The notes beneath the pieces were generated by a model. That model saw only the letters and a program-made list of their open reading frames with translations. It was not told the origin of the DNA and ran no database searches. Of a stretch of DNA of 64,000 nt, positions 11,656 through 23,709 are shown piece by piece. Position 1 is the stretch's first letter; the number at the start of each line of letters is the position of its first letter. The stretch comes from Plasmodium brasilianum (lineage: Eukaryota; Apicomplexa; Aconoidasida; Haemosporida; Plasmodiidae), in assembly GCF_023973825.1 (NCBI RefSeq), contig NC_090118.1, positions 466,501 through 530,500 on the forward strand, in the 5' to 3' direction. Both the position numbers and the translations under genes were made by a program.

Positions 11656-12650
11656 CTTTACAATTTGTCGTTATTTATTTTTTTTTTTTTTTAGAACAAA
11701 ATTTGTACTTCTTGCTACGAACTTTTTACCTTGTTTCATGTATTCAAATAAGGAAAACAGGTAACAACGTTATAAAACTTCGTATTAGAATAAGCAATAA
11801 ATTGTTCTAATGATGGTTACATATATATATACTTAAAAGTATATAATATATGTATAATTTATGCATACATATATACATATATATATGTATAATTTATGTA
11901 TATATACTATTAAAATAAAAAACACAGTAATAAAATATTTCAAAGACAAAAAAATATATTAAAAAAAAAAAAATTTCTTTTTTTTTTTAATTAGTCATAT
12001 TAAGTAGTAGTAGTCTCAATTTATATATATACAATGCATATACAAGGGTAAAGGCATATAAAAAAGGCAATTAAACAAAATTCTTATAATAATTTTAAAA
12101 AAACAAAAATTTACTCAAGTATTTAAAAAATTACTATATGTTTTTATTATTATTACAATTGTATTATATATATATATATATATGGACGTATTTATATATA
12201 TGTTTTATATATAAATAAGCATTAATAATACAAATAATATATGTATGTATATTTTTTTACATACATAAAAATATGATATATGTATGTATAAACTCTTAAC
12301 TATTATTTTTTTGTATTATTTCTTTTTCTTTATATATTTTGCCATTTAAAAAGAAATTGTTAGAAAGTAATAATATATAAAATAACTACTATTATTATAT
12401 ATATTTTTATACATAAACTCAATATATATATATATATATATCATAATATTTAAGCATATAAATGTACATAATATATATATATATATTCTTGCTGTTCATA
12501 CATAAAAAAAATAAATATTTTTAGATATACAATTTGCATACTTATATATGTATATATAATACATTTAATGGTATATTTATTAATTTTGAATAAGAAATAA
12601 TATATACAGTTTTATTTTATATATTACGTATTATTTGTATTTATTCATAC

Positions 12651-12703
<53 letters not shown>

Positions 12704-13248
12704 AATATACGCATATTTATGATTAACTAACGTATTTAAGTACATATATATAAACATATATCCATATGCATATATATATATTATATATATGTATTTATTA
12801 CGTACTTATGCATACTAATAAGATATGAATTATACCCATGTAATAACAATATGAGACGAAACCAAAAATATTTTTTTTGTAATATATTACGATCTTGTCA
12901 AATTGTCAAAATTTAAAATAAAAATAAAAAGATTAGCACTAAACAAGTATATTATTTATTTTTATCAAGCAAACATAAAAACACCTATGAAAAGATAATT
13001 TTGAAAGTTTAAAATAATTTGAATTTTGTAAATTTGTAATATATAAAATTTTTTGAATTATTTAACTTCAGTGCTCTTTTTATGTATATATATATAATTT
13101 CTAAAATAAAAATAAATTAATTATAAATTTCGTTTATTCAAAAGATATAATATATTTCATTTTTAAAGCAATTTTTTAATATATATAATATAAACCGTAT
13201 GTATATATATATCTAAGTATATAATTATAGGTACATACTAATTTGTAC

Positions 13249-13285
<37 letters not shown>

Positions 13286-16200
13286 TATATAGGGATATAG
13301 GTATATTTGTATAACTTGTTATGACTTAACATTATATTTCTTTTATTTTGAACTTAGTTTAGTGTTGGTTTAGCAACGTGGTTTATTTTCTCATTCCTAG
13401 TTAGGTACTTTCAGGTTTAGTTCGGTTTAGTTCAAACTTTAGGTCCATTTGCTTACATGAACTTATTTTTTTTTTTTTATTTCCTTTTATTTTTTTAATC
13501 TGTTGAATATGATAAAAAAAAAAAAATACCTGAACATGCAAGGAAAAAATAAAATAGGAGAAAAAAATAATAATGACTAAGCCTATTTTAATATATTAGT
13601 AGTAATTTATTGGTTACTCTTACTGACTGTACCAAACTATTATTTTATATGTATAATAAATGAATGAATGATGTTTTTTAATTAAAGGCAATTGTACCAT
13701 ATGTATAGTAATTGCACAGTATACGTATATGTTATATATATATGTATATATATATATATATAAATTTTAATGGAATGTATAATTGTTTATTCATGTAAGA
13801 AATCGTTTATATTATGAATTAATAATAGTGTATTTAACAGGAAAATTCCTATAGATATAAGAAGATTTTATATATTTAAATTATAGCCTATACACGGTGT
13901 GAGTGATTGTTTATATAATTTAGGAAGTTTTTTACATAGAAAAGCAGTTGTTCACGCAAAAAAGGAATTGTTTATGTATACTTATATATACATGCATATA
14001 TATATTATATATATACATATATGTGTATATATAATGTATGTGTTATATATTTATATTATATATACTCGTTTAAGGCACCATATTATGTACTAACTACACA
14101 AGCGCTATTAAATATTGTTCTTAATTTTTTCTACAAATTTTTTTCGTAAAAAAATTTTCTAAATGTGCCAAAATTTTTAAGAGAGCGTTACTGAGAAATC
14201 TTTTTTTTTTTTTTTTTTTTTTTTTTCGTTTATATATGTGTATATATATATATATGTATATACAACGGATTAAAGATTAAAGCTAAACTATTTTATTGCC
14301 CAACCCACGTGCACATACGTACCATCTTGAATGATTTTAATTATTTTATTATACTCATTTTAATTATTTTATTATACTCATTTTAATTATTTTATTATAC
14401 TGATGTTATTCATTTTATTATACTCATGTTACTCATTTTATTATACTCATGTTACTCATTTTATTATACTCATGTTACTTTATTTATATTTCATTTTTTT
14501 ACTGTAATTTATCACCACTCCTTATAATTTTCAGAACCTTTATTCTTTTATTTAACATTTTAAATGTTTAATAATTTATGCTCTTCTTTGGTATGAATAA
14601 TACTATTGTAATTTTATGACCTGTTAATGTTTTTTACTGTTAATATTTTATAGAGGCAAAACAAAAAAAAAATAAAAAGGTACTAATATGTATAATAGGG
14701 GTAAACATATATATATACAGTACATTAATTTAACTTTCGTACAACTTATTAATTGAAGCCATTTGTTCCATTATTAAGATATTGCATTTTTCTTTTTTTT
14801 TTTTTTTCGCCTCTTTGTATAAAGAAAAAGGCTAAAAACAAATTATAAAAAAAAAATTTTTTTTTTGTTAATTTAATGTAGCTAATAATTGCATTTACAC
14901 ATAGTTAAATTTACAAATAATATTTTTTTTTTTTTGCCATTTTTGTTAAATCTGTTTAAGAGAGCAATATTATATACCAAACAAAATTTGAAAATTTGAA
15001 AATTTGAAAATTTGAAAATTTGAAAAATGTTTGGTGTGTAATATGTTCTGTTCTTTGCTTCTTAAATTACAGAACAAGTAAATAAAAAAAAGGAATGCGA
15101 GAAAAAATTGAAGCGATAAAAGGAAACCCGATGATTCTGTGAAAGGCCTTTTTCTTTGGGAAATTAGTGTACACGTGTACACATGTACATATGTACATAC
15201 AAGTACATAAATTCTTATAATACTTATATACACATAATATATACACAAATATCTATGTACACAGATTTATACGTATAAACACTTGTGAGCGCACCGCATA
15301 ACAAACTGCAGCAGTTATGTAGGCGACGGCGACTAGCGAAAGCTCAAATTTTCATAGAAATTTTCTTTTCATATTATTCTATTATTCCATTAAAAAGTAG
15401 TATGTACATTTAAATGATTCTCATTTAGGTAAAGGTGATAAAAAAAAAAAAATTCATAAAATGGGATAGAAAATGAAGCGTCTTCTTTTTTTTTTTTTTT
15501 TTTTTTTTTTTGAATTATACTTTTCCTAAACTGCCATTACTAAATAAAAGTGAAAGACGTTTTCTATTATGCACTATATACACAATAAAATATTTGACTT
15601 GAACAAGTTAAAATATATTCCAACACTTATTATCATATTAATGTATGGTGCTACTTTGCAAACGTGGAATAGCTAATATGTTGAAAGAAAAATATAGCGA
15701 TAACATTTTACATTATATATAAAGTATACATACCTACCATATCATATAATATAATATCATATACCCTAAATTGTATACATTTTAAAAACACAATAACATA
15801 AAATAATGGTTCATTGAAATTTGCACTTATACAACATATCCAGTTTGAAGTATCCCTAGCAAAAAAAAAAAGAAAAAATATGAAAAAAAAATAATAATAT
15901 ATCACATCGTGTTATGTTACACTGCATTATTAAATTCTACATAAACTTTCCGCGTTATTATAGTATACACTTTTCATCCCATATGCACCTGAAAAAAAGA
16001 AAAAAAAAAAGGAATTTTTTATTTCCCCCCCTTCCCCCACGATTTACCGATTTACCGATTTACCTATTTAAGAATAACTTTTGCCAAATAAAATTTTTCT
16101 GCTTTCATAAAAATATACCAACGCGCAAAAGCATATACCTGATGAGATGAATATGTAAAGTGTACCATCCTTACATACTCGCAGTTCAAACTGAGTTAAA

Positions 16201-16762
16201 TTGAATTTTAGATTAAATTGAGTTGAAATTTATATTAAATTGCATTGAATTTTAGATTAAGTTGAATTGAATTTTATATTAGATTATATTAAATTATATT
16301 TAAATATATTAATTATATTAATTTTTTTTTTTTTTTTTTGTTTGCCTCCTTTAACTGAGAAAACAATCTTTTGTAATTTTTAGCATTTTGGGGCGTGTAA
16401 ATTAATATACTGTTTTTATGGTATATATATTGTATGAGTCTTGGTTTGGAATATTTTTTTTTATTTTTTTTTGTAGTAGAAAATTAGTAAAAAAAATTAT
16501 TCCAAAGATAAACATAAACCGCAGTTAATTCTGTGCTACGGTTTATTACAGGCATAACATACCTCGTTTGTACAATTTCAAATATATTTTGCTCCATTGC
16601 ATATTACGAAAGGTAGAACAATAACTTGAAAACAACATCAGATGTTGCAGTATCTTGAATGCAAATATATATTGAAAATAATTCCAAAAGGGCGCACGTC
16701 CAATGGAACAAATAATGCTGGTACAACGTCTCTGCTCAAAATCAACTGCTTTTTAAAGCAAA
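11656..16762. other. 5.1-kb gene-free, very AT-rich divergent region
   Basis: Lies between the starts of the small minus-strand gene and the plus-strand helicase. Between roughly 11.8 and 14.2 kb the sequence is close to 85-90% AT by eye, with (AT)n blocks at 12164-12182, 12655-12700 and 13253-13282. A 20-23-bp repeat (ttattatactcattttaat and variants) spans about 14330-14480, an aaatttgaaa repeat 14983-15025, and T-runs sit at 14199-14226 and 15487-15512. A GC-rich patch stands out at 15285-15345. The region 13330-13460 contains several ggtttag motifs. I found no convincing exon. Composition is less extreme than Plasmodium centromeres. Confidence 0.6.
15285..15345. other. GC-rich, hairpin-forming patch; possible ncRNA
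   Basis: About 60 bases at roughly 50% GC inside a region near 20% GC. It contains an inverted repeat (gcataac ... gttatgt, loop about 11 bases at 15296-15320) and flanking gagc ... gctc that could close an outer stem. No open frame explains it. I do not recognise it as a known RNA class. Confidence 0.35.
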
Positions 16763-18892
16763 ATGAGTGAATTGCCAATTTTGAAATACAAAAATGAAAT
16801 AAAGAAAGTGTTGAAGAAAAATAAACTGATTATTATAAAAGGTGAAACAGGATGCGGAAAAACTACTCAAGTGCCGCAAATAATAAATGAGAAATTTTTT
16901 GATAAAGAGGGGAAAAGGAAAAAAAAAAAAAAAATCCAAATAACAATAAAGAAAATAAAAGTATCAATGAAAAAGATGGGAGCATTACTAACAAAAGCGG
17001 ATATAATAAAAGGAAGAAAAAAAAAATGCTTATATCACTACCAAGAAGAGTAGCTACTATCACAGTGGCAGAAAGAGTATCAAAGGAAATGAATAGAGGA
17101 GATATTGGAAGTTACGTAGGTTATGCAATTAGATTTAAAAATGTGTGTTCAAAAGAAACAAGAATAAAATTTGTTACAGATGGAATTTTGATTAGGGAAA
17201 TTATGAATGACCCTTTATTGAAAAAATATAAATTTATAATATTAGATGAAATACATGAAAGGTCTATCAGAACTGACGTTTTGTTGGGTTACACAAAAAT
17301 ATTATTAGAGAAAAGAAAAAAATTAAAAATTATTCTCATGTCAGCTACTTTTGATATTAACACTTTTAACACCTTTTTTGATAACCCTCCTATTATTTCT
17401 ATTCCCCACAAAATTCATAAAATTACCATTTTTTATCCAAAAAAATGCATTGAAGATTATCTTCTTTCAATTGTGTGCACAATACTGCAAATTCATTTTG
17501 GAAATGCGCATATTAAACATGAAGGAAATACATACTACACGGAAGTTGAAAATTGTGAAAACGAAATGTTGGTCAATCAGTCAGTTCAAGACAAGTATGT
17601 AAAATCAAATGAGCAAAATAATATTATCACAAAAGGTTATGCCAATATGGACATTGTAGACTGTGAATATAAAAAACTAAATTTTAATAAAGATATAGAC
17701 AAAAAAAAAAAAAAAAAAAATTGCATAGGTGATATTCTAGTTTTTTTGCCTGGTCAGGAAGAAATAGAAATGGTAAATATTATGCTAAAAGAAAAATTGA
17801 AAATAATCTACAAAGGAGCATTACTCAAGAAGCTAATTAATACTGAAAATAAAAATCAAGATAATAATGATGTTTTAAGTAAAATAAATAGCACTTTCAA
17901 TTCAGAAAGCCAAACGGTTGATGATATTTGTTTTCATTTTGGAAATACAGAAGTAATTCCAGATAAAATATATACAATGAAAATTCTGCAGCTATATTCA
18001 TCTCTTCCCAATAAAAAACAGAGAATCATATTTGACCCAGTCCCACCAAACACGAGAAAGGTAAAAGAAGCAACGAAAATACTAAAATAGAAAAAAAAAA
18101 AAGAAAAAAACGAAAAAATGAAGATACAAAAATGAAACCATAAAAGCTCAAAATGGGAAAAATGAACTTTTAAATAATATATTTTTTTTCTTTTTAAATT
18201 ACATTCTCATTTTCATTTTTGCACATAAAATTATGCACTGTTCATAAATAAATGAAAAAAAAAAAAAAACCTCCCCATTCGGTTGTATAACTTTCTATCT
18301 ATCTATCCATATATATACATATATGTTTATATGTTTGTATGTTCATGTTTATATGCTTTTATGTTTATATGTTTGTATGTTTGTATGTTTGTATGTTTGT
18401 TTGTTTACATGCTTGTATGTTTACATGCTTGTGTGTTTATATGTTTATATATTTACATTTACATAGCCATTGCCCGCGCCCACACATCCCATTTTTATGA
18501 ACAACTCAGGTCATTTTAAGCACAAACGTTGCGGAAACGTCAGTTACCATTCCAAATATAAAGTATGTTATAGACAGCGGAAAGGTAAAAATAAAATTTT
18601 TCGACGCTAAAAAGGGAAGTAGCGTTCTGAAAATAACTCAAATTTCAAAAGACTCAGCTATTCAACGAAGCGGAAGAGCTGGGAGGGAGGCCCCCGGACA
18701 GGTTTATAGAATGTACACAAAGGAGGAATATGAAAACATGAACCCCTTTTTAATTCCGGAAATTTTTCGCACAGATCTTACGCAGATCTACTTGGAATTA
18801 AAAGTGAGTGTGTATCGCGTTTTTCCGTATTCTTCGCGCATTTTTTACACATTTTTCTTTTTTGTGTTGTTTTTGCATATAATCGTGAGTTG

Positions 18893-18923
<31 letters not shown>

Positions 18924-20071
18924 ATACTTGTATGCATACATGTACACTTACATGTGCCCCTCCTTCCCTGCACACGTTCATTTATAGTATGTATATTTCC
19001 TCATGTTAGGCAATGAATATTAATAACCCACTGGAATTTAATTTTCCCGAAAACCCGAAGAAGGAATTTCTTCTCCAGTCAGCAAAGATGTTATTAAAAA
19101 TAAATGCAATTGATGTAGATAATAATTTAACCGAGTTAGGAAAAAAATTGTGCCTACTCCCACTAAGTCCTATATATGCGAATATATTATTATGCTCTAT
19201 TGAATTTAATTGTATTGATGAAATTGCAACCATTGTAGCTTTATTAAACTGTGATAGCATTTTTTTAAATTATAATTTTTATGAAGATTTAAATGCAATT
19301 AATGAAGAAATATTAAGCAGTAACAAAGACGGAAGGAGGGAAGCGAGAAATAATAACAAGAAAAAAAGAAAAAAAAAAAAAAATGATGATGTTGATGATG
19401 AGGATAATGATGAAGAACACAAAAAGAATATAGAAAATGGAAAAAAGAAAAAAAGAGAAAATTCGGATTTTGTAAAAGAAAAAAAAGGCAATTTTGAAGA
19501 TGAAAATGACGACCGAATTGACACTAATATTGACGAATTAAAAATAAGAGATAAAAACAAACTAATAAATGCTGCTAGGAGAAAACTTATTCATCCTGAT
19601 GGGGATCATTTAACCCTATTACATATTTTTTATTTATGGCAAGAAGAAGAATCGGTTAATCAAAAAAAATATTTTTGCCATCTTTATGCATTAAATAATG
19701 AAATATTACAACAAGTAGAAAAAATAAAAATACAATTATTAGAAATTATAAAGAATAAATTGGGGGTAGAAATTCCAAAAAAATTGCATATGCATAAATG
19801 GGAACAGGTTTTAATATGCTTGTGCAAATCTTGTTTTTTCCATGTAGCTAGATCGACATCGAACACAAATGTTTTTATAAATTTAGTAAACAAAAGTAAA
19901 ATACGCATACATCCGTCATCTACTCTTTTTAACTCTATTATTAAACCTTCTTTTATTGTATATTCGGATATTGTCCAAACCAAAAGGTTATATGCTCGTA
20001 TTGTGACAAGGATTGAGGCAGACTGGTTGCTCAAGCACGTATCTAAAAATTTTCAACTGATGAAAACGTAG
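16763..20071 (+). CDS. DExH/DEAH-box ATP-dependent RNA helicase (DHX33/DHX35-like), frameshifted at a homopolymer
   Basis: SF2 RNA helicase of about 885 residues. Exons: 16763-18060, 18510-18803, 19010-20071, with GTAAAAG and GTGAGTG donors, CAG and TTAG acceptors, all phase 0. Motif I is GETGCGKTTQ, Ia LPRRVATITVAERV, Ib TDGILIRE, II DEIH (Ile instead of Ala), III SAT, IV FLPGQEEIE, V STNVAETSVTIPNI, VI QRSGRAGR. Exon 4 carries the winged-helix/HA2 region (LGKKLCLLPLSPIYANILL; GDHLTLLHIF) and the OB-fold (IHPSSTLFN; VYSDIVQTKR). There is almost no N-terminal extension, and a Lys/Asp-rich insertion sits near 19325-19560. The frame breaks in the A16 run at 16919-16934; the next frame reads as a normal Asn/Lys insertion into motif Ia, so a one-base homopolymer error is likely. 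The best family fit by eye is DHX33/DHX35; a role in ribosome biogenesis or splicing is inferred. Confidence 0.9.
18061..18509 (+). other. Intron 1 of the DExH helicase
   Basis: Spans the GTAAAAG donor after ...NTRK to the CTCAG acceptor before VILSTNVAETS. Joining restores motif V exactly. It contains a tatgtttg/tatgttta microsatellite at about 18330-18450, read as Tyr/Val/Cys repeats in all frames. Confidence 0.9.
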
Positions 20072-20810
20072 CCCCAGATAATATGTTTGCGCGCACTGAG
20101 CGTGTGCAATATGTCAAGGGTGTGTAATATGTGCAGTGTGTATAATATGTGTAATGTTCGCATGGATATATGCGTGCACGTGTATATATATATATATATA
20201 TATTTATACTCTCTAATAGCAACTTGCGGATAGTAACACAACGAAAACGTAGTAAAATGAACAAAAGAGAGTCTTTTCTTTGCAAAAAGATGTTCATCAT
20301 TTATTATTTAAATTTTTCATATATTTAAATGACGTTGCATTGAAAAAGAAGTCCATACAAGTGGGGATGGATTTATTTTTGTACAATTTTTTTATGCATC
20401 ACAGAGGGGGGCCATGTTTTTTCATGTTATTTTTTTTGCCTTACAATTTTGCATCAACATTATAGCTCACTACATTTCCTTAGCTTTTCCTCTCCATTTT
20501 CCATATTTATATTTTTTTTTTAAGTTGATTTATCAAACTATAAACACTTTCCACGTTGGCCAATATGTACAATAGTGCATGTATATGCAATTACCATTTT
20601 AGCTGTAACAATGTGGGGAAACTTAGTGAAAAAAAAAAAAAAAAAGGCAAAAAAAAATGAACAAATGTGCACGTGTGTATATGAACACGTAAATATATAT
20701 AATTATGTAAAAAAGGGTAACTATATGAATATACTAATATATCCCGAAATAAATACGTTAATTTTAAAAATATAGAGCTGAGTGAATACATTTTCTACCG
20801 TTTTGTAAAT
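20072..20810. other. Convergent 3' region, no gene seen
   Basis: Between the helicase stop and the stop of the minus-strand gene. Contains a gtgtgtaatatgtgcag-type microsatellite at 20090-20160, (AT)n at 20182-20202 and A/T runs. Nothing coding supported. Confidence 0.6.
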
Positions 20811-21588
20811 TCACCAACAGAATTTGTCCCTCCCACTTTTCACCCGTTCATCTAGTTTTTGTTCATTAGTTAAGTTCCCCTTAATTTTTTTATCAACCAT
20901 TTTGTAAGACCATAGACCAACTTTTTTTCTTATTTTTATAACATCGTGTTTTGGTTTTTGCTCTATTACTTTAGCATACTGTAAATAAGTGGTACTTTTC
21001 TTATCTTCTGTGTTGCTATGTTCGTTTTCATGTGCCTTTCTTGCATCTTCCCTTGCATCTTCCCTTGCTTCTTCCCCTTTGCCTTTTCCTTGTCCAACTC
21101 CAACTTCAGCTCTTCCACTTTTGCTAATATAATATTTGCACGTCGTACTTATATCACTTGAAAATTCTTCATCAACAAGTAACGTTCTGTTACTTAAAAT
21201 GGAGATGACTGTTCTCTCTTCTGTCTGCAAACTAGTAGGATTTTTTAAAATGATTTTATACCCTTTCTCTATTTCTTCTACAAATTTGGTTTCAAATCCT
21301 TGAATCGTGTTTTTTGTCGTTACTATTCTTCCACTCCCACTTAGTACAGTGATATCCTCCTCCTTTTTTTTTTTTTTTTTTTTCTTTTCCGCCTCTTTCG
21401 TACTTTTCTTCCTTTTTTTCTTTTTCGCCTTTTTCGTATTTTTCTTTCCTTTTCACTTGTTCATTTTGATCATAGCTGACCTTTACCTGCTCATCATTAT
21501 CCTGGCTTCTACATTTTTTATCTATTTTTTTTTTCTTAATTTTAAGTTTTAACATACCCCCCATAAATTTATCAGCATGTTTACTCAT
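20811..21588 (-). CDS. Conserved protein with FAM32A-like start and beta-rich module, homopolymer frameshift
   Basis: Starts at 21588 with MSKHADKFMGGMLKLKIKKK, a Gly-Lys-Leu-Lys-Leu pattern like the beginning of the spliceosomal protein FAM32A, then a Lys/Glu-rich linker. The frame changes in a 20-base T-run (21364-21383); the continuing frame reads ITVLSGSGRIVTTKNTIQGF, EIEKGYKIIL, EERTVISILSNRTLLVDEEF and ends with KKVGLWSYKMVDKK ... GRDKFCW. With one base fewer in the run the product is 258 residues. The middle part (GSGRI.TT..TIQGFET.F..EIEKG..I.L) has the alternating pattern of a short beta-barrel or beta-helix module also seen in phage tail-type proteins; that link is from pattern memory only. 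No intron needed. Function unknown. Confidence 0.75.
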
Positions 21589-23709
21589 TCTTTATTTGAA
21601 CGCCGTAATGTTACTACTTCGAAGCGGCTTCCTCTTTAGGATCATTTTTACTAAATTGAAAAGGAAAAGAACTTAAAAAATATTGCTGTTGTGATGTCAA
21701 AAAAAATAGGAAAAAACAGGAGTATAAAGGTGCAAGTCGTGTACACATAAATATTTCCATATATGTAAATGTATGTTTAAGCAAAAGAATACGTAGTACC
21801 TACCTAACATATGTTATACGAGTGCGTAAATATATATATGTACATACCAATATATGCGTACGTAATCACAGCACTCTGAACTTTTTATTTTTCTTTAATA
21901 CTTACATTCATTTAAATTTTACTATTTCGTATATACATATAATGCAAGATCAACATTTTAACAAAATAAATTTTAACTTGCATAAGGGGAAATGTTAAAA
22001 TAGCTTTTACCAATTTTTTTTTTTTTTTTTTAAATATACTTTATTTCAGTTTTAAAAAAATTACCGAAAAGAAATTTTACCCATCCGTTTTTTCCTTTTT
22101 TGCATTTTTGCATTTTTGCATTTTTGCATTTTGCATTTTTGCATTTTTGCATTTTGCATTTTTGCATTTTTGCATTTTGCATTTTGCATTTTGCATTTTT
22201 GCATTTTGCATTTTTGCATTTTTGCATTTTTGCATTTTTGCATTTTTGCATTTTGCATTTTGCTTTTTTCTTTTATTCATTTATTCATTTAATTGCAACT
22301 CTGGGGTTACAATTATCAGCGGAAATTCATTCTCCATAATTGCAAACATTTAAACAAAAAAAAGAGAAAATAGCAAAAATAGCGAGAATAACGAAATAAC
22401 GAAATGGCGAAGAAACAATTATTTCCATCAAATAAAAAATGGTGCAGTGATAGCATAGTACTAGGTGAACACCAGTTGTTCACCCCATTTTAATTTCCTT
22501 CATTAATGCAGTCCCTTAAGAGAAATGCTTTTTTTTAAATTATTTCATCTCTTCGAATATATACATTTCAGAGTGATTATTTAAAAGTGTTTGAAATTTT
22601 ATTTTGTCCGTCTTTCGTAAAAAACGGAAAATTCTTTCGTATATATGTACATGTATATACGTACATGTATATACGTACATATATGCATACATATATGCAT
22701 ACATATATGCATACACAAACTATTAAATTGTGAACTTTACCTGGCAAACAGATAAATTTTTAAAAATTCGGATACGTAGAAATACATGCACGTGCATATA
22801 TAGGTATACCCTAACGTATATATATGTGCATGTATATTCCTATATATTTGCATATATATATATATATACATGTACATGTACATGCCGTCTTTTACGAAAG
22901 ACGTAATAAACAATGGAAATTGGGCAAGTGCTAATTACAGAAAAAGCTAATTAATATGAACACTCTTATGGACGCATGTATACATACATATGTATATATA
23001 TATATGTACACATGTATGCACAGCGTAACAGTAAAACCAAGAAAAAACAGAGCTTCACGACGAAAATAAAGCTCTCACAGTATAAATAATTATTTGATGA
23101 TAAAATTTCATTCATAAATGATTGCGCTTTTATCTCATATAAAGGAATTTTTATGCATTCGTTATATATTTAAAAAAATTTACAAAACGTACTTTATAAA
23201 AAGAAAATGATGATATAAAATACGCACATTAAAAAAAAAAAAAGTCTATACACACGTTGATAGCACAATTAAAATGTGTACATATTTATATGCACATTTT
23301 TATGCATATATGTATATATATGCGTATTCTAATATATATACAATTAAACAAAAATATGATGAACAAATGAGTAATGCATATAATTTAATAAGGGAAGGGA
23401 AATACTCGTAAATGTTAAGGGCTTATACACCTTTTCCAAATCAATTATATCAAAAAAAAAAAAAAATAAAAATAAAATAATACAACACATTTTATATAAA
23501 AACTTTCTGTGATATGAAGCTACTTGTATTAAAATTATAAACCAAAATTTAAAAACATGTAAGGGTACATATATATACATATGCGTATATCTATTTGTAT
23601 ACCCATGCACGTAGTTACGTGCAGATCTCCATGCCCAGGTTGATGTGTTTACCTACGCATACATTTTATACATCCATATCCCTATTTTCGCAAACACATA
23701 AAAATTATT
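21589..23709. other. Intergenic with gcattttt repeat, no gene seen
   Basis: 5' flank of the FAM32A-like gene and 3' flank of PK1. It holds an 8/6-bp (gcattttt/gcattt) repeat at 22100-22265, inverted acgtacatgtat-type repeats at 22640-22720 and 22850-22885, and A-runs at 23229-23243 and 23453-23465. Frames across the repeat read as Cys/Phe/His or Lys/Asn/Met arrays and are not genes. Confidence 0.6.
22100..22265. repeat. gcattttt / gcattt tandem repeat
   Basis: About 22 units alternating between 8 and 6 bases (gcattttt, gcattt). The mixed unit lengths leave all frames open on both strands. Confidence 0.9.

Noticed and set aside
11800..13320. Possible centromere
   Set aside because: AT content is high but visibly below the >95% with short imperfect repeats expected of Plasmodium centromeres, and no long core of that kind is present.
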